From JAITWN01 sp964384095 (GTDB lineage Bacteria; Pseudomonadota; Gammaproteobacteria; SZUA-140), in the NCBI GenBank assembly GCA_964384095.1, contig CAYLKC010000002.1, positions 1 to 53,728 on the forward strand: a DNA stretch of 53,728 bases, in the 5' to 3' direction. The position numbers and the translations under genes are program-made. The notes beneath the pieces are model-generated. The model worked only from the letters and a program-made list of their open reading frames with translations, made no database searches and was not told where the DNA came from. Within the stretch, counting starts at the first letter, position 1. Each line of letters begins with the position of its first letter. Below are positions 39,655-47,080 of the stretch, piece after piece.

Positions 39655-40839
39655 ATGCCGGATACCCCGAGCACACTCCCCGAACCCGACGCCGATGCCC
39701 GCGCGCACGGCGAGCGCGTGACCGCGCATATCAGGGATGCGATCGCGGTCGCCGGTGGCGCGATCCCGTTCGCGCGCTACATGGAACTCGCGCTGCATGC
39801 ACCCGGCCTCGGCTATTACAGCGCCGGCAGCGCCAAGTTCGGCGAGGCCGGCGACTTCGTCACCGCGCCGGAGCTGTCGCCGCTGTTCGCGCGCTGTCTC
39901 GCCAGGCAGGCCCGCGAGATCCTCGCGGCGCTCGGTGACGGCGGTATCCTCGAGGCCGGCGCCGGCAGCGGCGTCATGGCCTGCGAACTGCTCGCCGAAC
40001 TCGAACGCCTCGACGCGCTGCCGGCGCAGTACGCGATCCTCGAGCTGAGCGCCGACCTGCGTGAACGCCAGCGGGCATTATTCATGCAACGCATCCCGCA
40101 GTTGCTGCCGCGCATCGCGTGGCTCGACCGCCTGCCGGCGCGGGGCTTCACCGGCCTCGTCATCGCGAACGAACTGCTCGACGCGATGCCGGTGCACCGC
40201 GTCATCGCCGGCCGCGATGCCGAGGAATACGTCTGCTGGCGCGACGGTCGCTTCTCCTTGACCGAGGGGCCGCTGTCCGATGTGCATCTCGACCTGCGCG
40301 TCGATGCGCTGTATCGCGAACTCGGCCGCGAGCATTTCACCGCCGGCTATCGCATCGAGATCAATCTCGCGATGGAGGCGTGGATCGCGGCGGTCTCGTC
40401 CGCACTCGAACGCGGCGCGATCCTGCTCGTCGACTACGGTTACCCGCGTCGCGAGTACTATCACCCCGAGCGTGCCGGCGGCACGCTGATGTGCCATTAC
40501 CGCCACCGCGCCCACGGCGACCCGCTGATCCTCGCCGGCCTGCAGGACATCACCGCGCACGTCGATTTCACCGCCGTCGCCGAGGCCGCGGTCGCGCACG
40601 GGCTCGCGGTCGCCGGCTATACGACGCAGGCGTATTTCCTGCTCGCGAGCGGCCTGCAGGAGATCGGCTCGACGCTTGGTGAGCTGCCGGCCGTAGAGCG
40701 TATGCAGATCGCGCAGCAGATCCGCCGCCTGACCCTGCCGGGCGAGATGGGCGAGAAATTCAAGGTGATCGCGTTGACGCGCGGGCTGGAGATGCCGCTG
40801 AGCGGCTTTTCGCTGCGTGACGAGCGAGGACGTTTATAA
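39655..40839 (+). CDS. SAM-dependent methyltransferase, MidA/NDUFAF7 family
   Basis: The N-terminal motif IPFARYMELALHAPGLGYYS, then GDFVTAPELSPLFARCLARQ, the SAM-binding LEAGAGSGVMACELL, and VIANELLDAMPVHR are hallmarks of this family (formerly DUF185), whose mitochondrial member methylates an arginine of complex I. Later YPRREYYHPERAGGTLMCHY and ITAHVDFTAVAE also fit. Length 394 aa is normal. The bacterial substrate is not established. It is divergent from the pteridine reductase across 86 bp and convergent with lipA. Confidence 0.88.
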   Translation: MPDTPSTLPEPDADARAHGERVTAHIRDAIAVAGGAIPFARYMELALHAPGLGYYSAGSAKFGEAGDFVTAPELSPLFARCLARQAREILAALGDGGILEAGAGSGVMACELLAELERLDALPAQYAILELSADLRERQRALFMQRIPQLLPRIAWLDRLPARGFTGLVIANELLDAMPVHRVIAGRDAEEYVCWRDGRFSLTEGPLSDVHLDLRVDALYRELGREHFTAGYRIEINLAMEAWIAAVSSALERGAILLVDYGYPRREYYHPERAGGTLMCHYRHRAHGDPLILAGLQDITAHVDFTAVAEAAVAHGLAVAGYTTQAYFLLASGLQEIGSTLGELPAVERMQIAQQIRRLTLPGEMGEKFKVIALTRGLEMPLSGFSLRDERGRL

Positions 40840-40860
40840 GGAGATCGGGTGACAGCGCCG

Positions 40861-41060
40861 GATCAAAGGGGCCGGAGTCGTTTGATCCATTGAGCACAGT
40901 GGCTTAAGCCGGTGGTTCCTCTTCGTTACGGGACACGCTGTTAATACATCCATGTACGCTCACCGGCCGCATCCCTGCGGCCGGAAGGTCCCGTAACGAA
41001 GAGGAACCACCGGCTTCGGATAGATCCTGCAGGAATCAAACGACTCCGACCCCTTTGATC
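40861..41060 (+). repeat. Palindromic repeat element, copy C, with long nested outer arms
   Basis: Perfect 29-nt inner arms (40906-40934, 40988-41016) enclose a 53-nt core (40935-40987) close to copies A and B: TTAATACATCCATG, then CCGGCCGCA, loop, TGCGGCCGG. A second inverted pair of 26 nt with one mismatch lies outside (40861-40886, 41035-41060), starting GATCAAAGGGG. The outer arms resemble GGGGTC(G/A)GAGT motifs I recall near REP-type elements, from memory only. The right outer arm ends 2 bp from the lipA stop codon. Confidence 0.88.
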
Positions 41061-41062
41061 CC

Positions 41063-42001
41063 TCAGCCGACCGCTTCGCCCGCCGCCTGCAGGTCGGCGT
41101 GGTACGAGGAGCGCACCATCGGACCGCTGGCGACGTTGGCGAAGCCGAGCCCGCGCGCGATGTCGCCGAGGCGGTCGAATTCCTCCGGCGTCACGTAGCG
41201 GTCGACCGGCAGGTGATGCTTGCTCGGTTGCAGGTACTGGCCGAGCGTCAGCATGTCGCAGCCGTGCGCGCGCAGGTCGCGCATCACTTCCTCGATCTCC
41301 TCGAGGGTCTCGCCGAGGCCGAGCATCAGCCCCGATTTGGTCGGGATCCGCGGATGCCGTTCCTTGAACAGTTGCAGCAGTTTCAGCGACCACGCGTAGT
41401 CGGCGCCAGGGCGCGCCTTGCGGTACAGGCGCGGCACGGTCTCGAGGTTGTGGTTGAAGACGTCGGGCGGTGCCTTTTCCAGCAGCGCGAGCGCGACGTC
41501 CATGCGGCCGCGGAAGTCCGGCACCAGCACCTCGATGCGGGTCTGCGGGCTGAGTCGTCGCACGGCGCCGATGCAGTCGACGAAGTGGCCGGCGCCGCCG
41601 TCGCGCAGGTCGTCGCGGTCGACCGAGGTGATGACGACGTACTTCAGCCCCATCGCCGCGATCGTGCGACCGAGATTCTCCGGCTCTTCGGCGTCGAGCG
41701 GGCCCGGCTTGCCGTGGGCGACGTCGCAGAACGGGCAGCGCCGCGTGCAGATGTCGCCCATGATCATGAAGGTCGCGGTGCCGTGGCCAAAGCACTCGCC
41801 GAGGTTCGGGCACGAGGCCTCTTCGCAGACCGTATGCAAACGGTGCTCGCGCAGGATCGTCTTCAGGCGCGCGACGTTCGGGCTCGCCGTGCTGCGCGCC
41901 CGGATCCACGGCGGCTTGCGCTGCGGCGTCTCGGTGGGGACGACCTTGACCGGGATGCGGGCGACCTTGCCGGCCCCGCGCAATTTTTCGGGTGTGCTCA
42001 T
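41063..42001 (-). CDS. lipA: Lipoyl synthase
   Basis: LipA is a radical SAM enzyme that inserts two sulfurs into protein-bound octanoate. The auxiliary cluster ligands are in CEEASCPNLGEC, the SAM cluster in CTRRCPFCDVA, and the C-terminal RSSYHAD supplies the serine ligand. VVITSVDRDDLRDGGAGHF is also characteristic. Length 312 aa is normal. It overlaps lipB by 4 bp and is the last gene of the long leftward block. Confidence 0.97.
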   Translation of the reverse strand: MSTPEKLRGAGKVARIPVKVVPTETPQRKPPWIRARSTASPNVARLKTILREHRLHTVCEEASCPNLGECFGHGTATFMIMGDICTRRCPFCDVAHGKPGPLDAEEPENLGRTIAAMGLKYVVITSVDRDDLRDGGAGHFVDCIGAVRRLSPQTRIEVLVPDFRGRMDVALALLEKAPPDVFNHNLETVPRLYRKARPGADYAWSLKLLQLFKERHPRIPTKSGLMLGLGETLEEIEEVMRDLRAHGCDMLTLGQYLQPSKHHLPVDRYVTPEEFDRLGDIARGLGFANVASGPMVRSSYHADLQAAGEAVG

Positions 42002-42654
42002 GACAGGGCGTCCATTCTAGCGTATCCGAATGCGGCTGTCAGGCGGCCAGCGAGCAGGTTTCCTGTTTTTTCAATGAGTTGTGCTGGGTCATCCCCGATC
42101 TCCGGGGCCAGGTCGCGCACCTGGGTCACGCCGAGCCCGGGGTAGCCGCAGGGGTCGATGCCGGCGAACGGCGCCAGGTCCATCGCGACGTTCAGGCTCA
42201 GGCCGTGATAGCTGCGACCGCGCCGCACGCGCAGGCCGAGCGCGGCGATCTTCTCGCCATCGACATAGACCCCGGGCGCGCCGGCGCGGCGCGCGGCGGC
42301 GATCGACAGGTCCGCGAGCAGATCGATGACGACCTGTTCCAGCGTCGCGACGAAGGGCCTGATCCCGAGCCCGAGGCGTCCGATGTCGATCAGCGTATAG
42401 CCGATCAACTGGCCGGGACCGTGATAGGTGATCTGCCCGCCGCGGTCGCTCGGCACGACCGGGATTGCGCCGGCGTCGAGCAGGTGTCCGTCGCGCGAGG
42501 CGCGGCCGAGGGTGTAGACCGGCGGATGTTCGAGCAGCCACAGTTCATCGGGCGTACCGGCGTCGCGGGCGTCGGTGAAGGCCTGCATGCGCGCGAAGGT
42601 GTCCCGGTAATCGATGCAGCCGAGCCGGCGCACCGTGAGGGTCCCCTGGCCCAA
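41998..42654 (-). CDS. lipB: Octanoyl-[ACP]:protein octanoyltransferase
   Basis: LipB moves octanoate from ACP to lipoyl domains, upstream of LipA. Motifs are LLEHPPVYTLGR, GGQITYHGPGQLIGYTLID, RAGAPGVYVDGEKIAALGLR (catalytic Lys) and IDPCGYPGLGVTQVRDL (catalytic Cys). Length 218 aa is normal. Start and stop lie close to ybeD and lipA, indicating one transcript. Confidence 0.97.
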   Translation of the reverse strand: MGQGTLTVRRLGCIDYRDTFARMQAFTDARDAGTPDELWLLEHPPVYTLGRASRDGHLLDAGAIPVVPSDRGGQITYHGPGQLIGYTLIDIGRLGLGIRPFVATLEQVVIDLLADLSIAAARRAGAPGVYVDGEKIAALGLRVRRGRSYHGLSLNVAMDLAPFAGIDPCGYPGLGVTQVRDLAPEIGDDPAQLIEKTGNLLAGRLTAAFGYARMDALS

Positions 42655-42657
42655 GGC

Positions 42658-42927
42658 TCAGAGCACCATCGCGATGTCGTCGCTGTCGGTCAGCGCGCGA
42701 TAGATCGCGTCGAGCTGCGCGCGGCTGGTCGCCTGCACGACGACGGTGACCGACTGATAGCGGCCGTGGCGGCTGAAGCGGCTGGTGATCGCGGATTCAC
42801 CGAGGTCGGGGGCATGCGGCCGCACCAGGCTGAACACCAGCGCATCGAGTTCGATGCCGGCCTTGCCGAAGACCTTGATCGGGAACTCGCAGGGAAACTC
42901 GAGCAGGCTGTCGCCGTCGTCAGTCAC
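42658..42927 (-). CDS. ybeD: YbeD/DUF493 family protein
   Basis: An 89-residue protein of the small alpha-beta YbeD family: LLEFPCEFPIKVFGKAG, then SRFSRHGRYQSVTVVVQATS and LDAIYRALTDSDDIAMVL. The fold is related to ACT-like regulatory domains; the family is often found between dacA and lipB, as here. Its function is not firmly known; a link with lipoate or peptidoglycan genes is only contextual. It overlaps the aminotransferase gene by 8 bp. Confidence 0.93.
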   Translation of the reverse strand: MTDDGDSLLEFPCEFPIKVFGKAGIELDALVFSLVRPHAPDLGESAITSRFSRHGRYQSVTVVVQATSRAQLDAIYRALTDSDDIAMVL

Positions 42928-43780
42928 CGCCCGCGGCGCCCCACGCGCGCTTGTAGTCCTGGTACAGCGCGATCATGCGCTGCCACATCGGCCCCGGCCG
43001 GCCGTCGCCGATCGCGGCGCCGTCGAGGCGCGTCACCGGCAGGATCTCGCGCGTCGAACTGGTCAGCCAGACCTCGTCGGCGGCCGAAAGCGCCGCCTGG
43101 GTGATCGCGGCCTCGCGCCATTCGATGCCGTGCGCATCGGCAAGCTCGAGCACGAGGTCGCGGGTGATGCCGGGCAAAAGTCGCGGCCCCTTCGGCGGCG
43201 TGATGATGACGTCGTTGCGGACGATGAACAGATTGCTCGCGGCCCCTTCAGTGACCTCGCCGTCGCGGACCAGGATCGCCTCGGCGGCGCCGGCGTCGAG
43301 CGCCTGCTGGCGCAGCAGGATATTCGGCAGCAGCGAGATCGTCTTCAGGTGGCAGTTCTCCCAGCGCGTGTCCCTGAGCGCGATCGCCGCGACGCCGTCG
43401 CGGCGGATCGCGTCGGCGATCGGCGCCAGCGGCGTGCTCATCGCGAACACGGTCGGGCGGACGTCGCGAGGGAAGGCATGATCGCGCTTGGCGACGCCGC
43501 GGGTGATCTGCAGATAGATCGACTGGTCGGGCGCGTCATGGCGTGCGACCAGTTCGGCGAGGATACGGGTCCATTCGGCATCGCCGTACGGCTGCGCGAT
43601 ACGGACGCCGGCGAGGCTGTGCTCCAGGCGGCGCAGGTGTTCACCGAGGCGGAACAGGCGACGTCCGTAGACCGGGATGACCTCGTAGACGCCGTCGCCG
43701 AAGATGAAGCCGCGGTCGAGCGGGGAGATCGTCGCCTGTTCGGCGGGCAGGAATTCACCGTTCAGATAGACCGTCGCCAT
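42920..43780 (-). CDS. dat: D-amino-acid transaminase (class IV aminotransferase)
   Basis: A PLP enzyme of fold type IV. Motifs are LDRGFIFGDGVYEVIPVYGR, FRLGEHLRRLEHSL, HLKTISLLPNILLRQQAL (catalytic Lys), and GEVTEGAASNLFIVRN (Glu that contacts the PLP ring). Both D-alanine transaminases and branched-chain aminotransferases have these; position beside a D-Ala-D-Ala carboxypeptidase supports D-amino-acid metabolism for peptidoglycan. Length 286 aa fits. Confidence 0.9.
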   Translation of the reverse strand: MATVYLNGEFLPAEQATISPLDRGFIFGDGVYEVIPVYGRRLFRLGEHLRRLEHSLAGVRIAQPYGDAEWTRILAELVARHDAPDQSIYLQITRGVAKRDHAFPRDVRPTVFAMSTPLAPIADAIRRDGVAAIALRDTRWENCHLKTISLLPNILLRQQALDAGAAEAILVRDGEVTEGAASNLFIVRNDVIITPPKGPRLLPGITRDLVLELADAHGIEWREAAITQAALSAADEVWLTSSTREILPVTRLDGAAIGDGRPGPMWQRMIALYQDYKRAWGAAGGD

Positions 43781-43790
43781 GCGCGCCGGC

Positions 43791-44981
43791 CTACTCGAAC
43801 ATCATCATGATGCGGTCGGTCATGCGCTGGAAGAAACCGCCTTCCTCGATGGTCTGCAGCGCGACCAGGGGACGTATCGCGACATTTGCCTCGTCGAGCG
43901 TGACCTCGACGCTGCCATGCGGGTCGCCGCGGCGGATCGGCGCGGTCAGCGCGGGATTGATGCGTGTTACCGCATTGAGGCGGCTGTACTGGTTGCGGGG
44001 GATCGTCACATAGAGATCCTCATCCAGGCCAAGCGCGAGTTCGGGCGCGGCGCCCTGCCACACCCGCGTAGCCGTGACCGGCGCGCCGGCTTCGTAGAGG
44101 CGGTGGGTCTCGAAGAAACGGAAGCCGTAGTTCAGCAGCTTCTGCGTCTCCTGCATGCGCGCCTCGTCGCTGCCGGTGCCAAGTACGACGGTGACGAGAC
44201 GCATGTTATCGCGCTCGGCCGAGGTCACGAGGCAGAAGCCGGCCGACTCGGTGTGGCCGGTCTTGACGCCATCGACGCCGCCGTCCCGCCACAGCAGGCG
44301 GTTGCGGTTCGGCTGGGTGATGCCGTTGAAGGTGAATTCGCGTTCCGAATAGAGTTGGTAGTACTCCGGGAAATTGCGGATCATCGCCCGGGTCAGCAGC
44401 GCGAGGTCATGCGCGGTGGTGTAGAGATCCGGATCAGGCAGGCCGGTACTGTTGGTATAGTGCGTGCTGGCCATGCCGAGCGCGCGCGCGTGCTCGTTCA
44501 TCAGGTCTGCAAAGGCAGATTCGCTGCCGGCAACATGCTCGGCCAGCGCCACGCTGGCATCGTTACCCGACTGGATGATCATGCCCCTCAGCAGGTCCTC
44601 GACCGATACGCGTGTATTGACCTCGATGAACATGCGGGAGCCGGCCATGCGCCAGGCTTTCTCGCTTACCAGCACCTGGTCGTCGAGGCTGACGGTGCCC
44701 GCGCGAATCTCGCTGAACACGATGTAGGCGGTCATCAACTTGACCAGACTCGCCGGTTCCATACGCTCGCCGGCATTGTGTTCGCTGAGCACGACGCCGC
44801 TGTGAAAGTCCTGCAACAACCAGGAACGGGCGTTTACCGCAGGCGGCGCGGGGATCGGCGCGGCTGCGTGCGCGGCGGATATCAGGGGCGTCAGCGGGCT
44901 GGCCAGCGCGCAGGCGATCGCCAGCAGGAAGGCGGCCGCCCGTCCGGGCAGGGTGTTTCGCGTGGATTCCATATCAGACAT
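43791..44981 (-). CDS. dacA: D-alanyl-D-alanine carboxypeptidase (PBP5/6 type)
   Basis: A low-molecular-weight penicillin-binding protein that trims the terminal D-Ala from peptidoglycan stems. A signal peptide (AAAFLLAIACALASPLTPLI) is followed by the active-site motifs SLVK (MEPASLVKLMTAY), SGN (IQSGNDASVALAEH) and KTG (VKTGHTESAGFC). The C-terminal part has the PBP5 beta domain and ends with an amphipathic helix (FFQRMTDRIMMMFE) that anchors it to the inner membrane. Length 396 aa is normal. It lies between rlpA and dat. Confidence 0.95.
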   Translation of the reverse strand: MSDMESTRNTLPGRAAAFLLAIACALASPLTPLISAAHAAAPIPAPPAVNARSWLLQDFHSGVVLSEHNAGERMEPASLVKLMTAYIVFSEIRAGTVSLDDQVLVSEKAWRMAGSRMFIEVNTRVSVEDLLRGMIIQSGNDASVALAEHVAGSESAFADLMNEHARALGMASTHYTNSTGLPDPDLYTTAHDLALLTRAMIRNFPEYYQLYSEREFTFNGITQPNRNRLLWRDGGVDGVKTGHTESAGFCLVTSAERDNMRLVTVVLGTGSDEARMQETQKLLNYGFRFFETHRLYEAGAPVTATRVWQGAAPELALGLDEDLYVTIPRNQYSRLNAVTRINPALTAPIRRGDPHGSVEVTLDEANVAIRPLVALQTIEEGGFFQRMTDRIMMMFE

Positions 44982-45116
44982 GCGTGTCGTCGCTCCAGTA
45001 CTTCCGGTGGATCCGGTGTTGGTAGTGTCAGGACGTCTTGCGGGGCCGGTCCGTTCCCCCCGGCTATTCTAGCGGTAATCGACGGAGCTGTGGAATGAAG
45101 GGCGGGTAGCCTGGCG

Positions 45117-45941
45117 TCAATCGCTGACGATATGCGCGCCTTCGATGCCCAGCGCGAGCAGGTCCCGGCTCATGCGGGAGGCCTCGTCGCGATCATCGAT
45201 GGGTCCGATACGCACACGGTAGACCGGGATACCGGCGGACTGGCTCTGCACGACGTGTATGCCGCGCGCGGGGACGAGGCCATCGAGCTGGCTCCGCAAA
45301 CGGGTTGCATTCTCGGCCTGGCTGAAGGCGCCGATCTGCAGGTAATAGCCGCCATTGTCCGCTGCCGGCCGGGCGTTGCCCGCGGCCGCGGACATGCGGT
45401 TGTGCCACTCTACCGGGTCGATCGCGCGCACCTCGACACGTCCGGTGCCGGCCTGCTTGATGCCGAGGCGGGTGGCTGCGGCATAAGACAGGTCGATCAG
45501 GCGGTCGCCGACAAATGGCCCGCGATCGTTGATCTTGACGATGATCGAGCGGTCGTTGTCGAGGTTGGTCACCTCGGCGTAGGTCGGCAGCGGCAGGGTC
45601 TTGTGCGCCGCCGTCATCGCGAACATATCGTAGGGTTCACCGCTCGAGGTCCTGCGACCGTGGAACTTGGTGCCATACCAGGAGGCGATACCGCGCTCGA
45701 CGTAGCCGGCGCTGTCCTGCATCACATAATAGCGGCGGTTGAAGACCTCATAGGAAGGCGGGTTGCCGTAGCGGCTCAGTGGTTCGGCGCGTGGCACCGC
45801 ATCGGGCACGCTCGACACGTCTACATGGCGGGACGGCGGCCCGTCGCCCGGTTCGGGGGGCTCCAGCGTCGGCAGGCTGCCGCAACCGGCAAGCAGCAGC
45901 GCCAGCAGCCAAGTCCCGTGATTGCGCAACGGCATCGGCAT
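45117..45941 (-). CDS. rlpA: Septal ring lytic transglycosylase RlpA (lipoprotein, SPOR domain)
   Basis: An outer-membrane lipoprotein with lipobox LALLLAGC, a double-psi beta-barrel domain (GIASWYGTKFHGRRTSSGEP, VKINDRGPFVGDRLIDLSYA with the catalytic Asp) and a C-terminal SPOR domain (YYLQIGAFSQAENATRLRSQ) that binds denuded septal glycan. 274 aa from the ATG at 45941, two nucleotides after the rodA stop. A second in-frame ATG follows two codons later. Its place after rodA is usual in gammaproteobacteria. Confidence 0.95.
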   Translation of the reverse strand: MPMPLRNHGTWLLALLLAGCGSLPTLEPPEPGDGPPSRHVDVSSVPDAVPRAEPLSRYGNPPSYEVFNRRYYVMQDSAGYVERGIASWYGTKFHGRRTSSGEPYDMFAMTAAHKTLPLPTYAEVTNLDNDRSIIVKINDRGPFVGDRLIDLSYAAATRLGIKQAGTGRVEVRAIDPVEWHNRMSAAAGNARPAADNGGYYLQIGAFSQAENATRLRSQLDGLVPARGIHVVQSQSAGIPVYRVRIGPIDDRDEASRMSRDLLALGIEGAHIVSD

Positions 45942-45943
45942 CG

Positions 45944-47080
45944 TCAGGAGGATAGCAGTTTCCTGTGAGTATGTATCGACATGATGATCCCGAACGCGGC
46001 CATCACCGTGACCATCGATGTACCACCGTAACTGACCAGCGGTAGCGGCAGGCCGACTACCGGCAGCAGCCCGATGACCATCCCGATGTTGACGAAAGTA
46101 TATACGAAAAAGGTCAGTGTCAGACTGCCGGCGACCAGGCGGTTGAAGGTGTCCTGGGCCTGGGTCGCGATATACAGCCCGCGAATCACGATGAATATGT
46201 ACAGTGCGAGCAGCAGGACGATACCGATCAGCCCGAACTCCTCGGCGAACACCGCAAAGATGAAGTCGGTGCTGCGTTCGGGCAGGAATTCGAGCCGCGA
46301 TTGCGAGCCATTGAGCCAGCCCTTGCCATAGAGGCCGCCTGATCCGATCGCGATCTTCGACTGTATGATGTGGTAGCCGCTGCCGAGCGGGTCGCGTTCG
46401 GGATTCAGGAAGGTCAGTACGCGCTCGCGCTGGTAGTCCCTGAGCGTATACCACAGCAACGGGGCGCTTGCGGCGGCGGCTGTGCCCACCGCGACCAGGT
46501 AGCGCCAGCGCATGCCGGCGAGCAGCAGCACGAAGACACCGGCGCCGCCGATCAGAATCGAGGTCCCGAGGTCGGGCTGATTCATGATCAGCAGCACCGG
46601 CACCAGGATGATCAGCGAACCGAGCGCCAGCTGGCGCTTGTTCGGTGGCAGCGGATTCTCCGACAGATACCACGCGATCATGATCGGCACTGCGATCTTC
46701 ATCAATTCGGAGGGCTGAAAGCGGAACAGTCCGAGGTCGAGCCAGCGTTGCGCGCCCTTGCCGATATCGCCGAACAGCAGCACCCCGATGAGCAGCAACA
46801 GCCCGCCCGCGAACATCCATGGCGCCCAGTACTCTATATAGTGCGGCGGTACCTGGGCCAGTGCGAACATGATGGCGAAGGCGATCGCCAGGCGGAGGCC
46901 CTGGCGCATGAGCAGGTCGCTGTCCTGGCCGCTGGCGCTGTACAGAATGACGAGTCCGATCACCGCGAGGGTGATCAGGGCGACCAGCAACGGGATATCG
47001 AGATGCAGGCCGCGCACGAACATGCGCGAGCCGCGGCGGTCTCCCCAGCGGACGATGTTGCGTTGCCCGGCCGGGATCAT
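45944..47080 (-). CDS. rodA: Rod-shape peptidoglycan polymerase RodA
   Basis: RodA is the SEDS glycosyltransferase that works with PBP2 in cell elongation. The protein has about ten membrane helices with SEDS motifs: LVILYSASGQD, GAQRWLDLGLFRFQPSELMK, LIMNQPDLGTSILIGG, GLYGKGWLNGSQSRLEFLPE, DFIFAVFAEEFGLIG and LPLPLVSYGGTSM. Length 378 aa is normal. It overlaps the mrdA stop by 4 bp. Confidence 0.97.
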   Translation of the reverse strand: MIPAGQRNIVRWGDRRGSRMFVRGLHLDIPLLVALITLAVIGLVILYSASGQDSDLLMRQGLRLAIAFAIMFALAQVPPHYIEYWAPWMFAGGLLLLIGVLLFGDIGKGAQRWLDLGLFRFQPSELMKIAVPIMIAWYLSENPLPPNKRQLALGSLIILVPVLLIMNQPDLGTSILIGGAGVFVLLLAGMRWRYLVAVGTAAAASAPLLWYTLRDYQRERVLTFLNPERDPLGSGYHIIQSKIAIGSGGLYGKGWLNGSQSRLEFLPERSTDFIFAVFAEEFGLIGIVLLLALYIFIVIRGLYIATQAQDTFNRLVAGSLTLTFFVYTFVNIGMVIGLLPVVGLPLPLVSYGGTSMVTVMAAFGIIMSIHTHRKLLSS

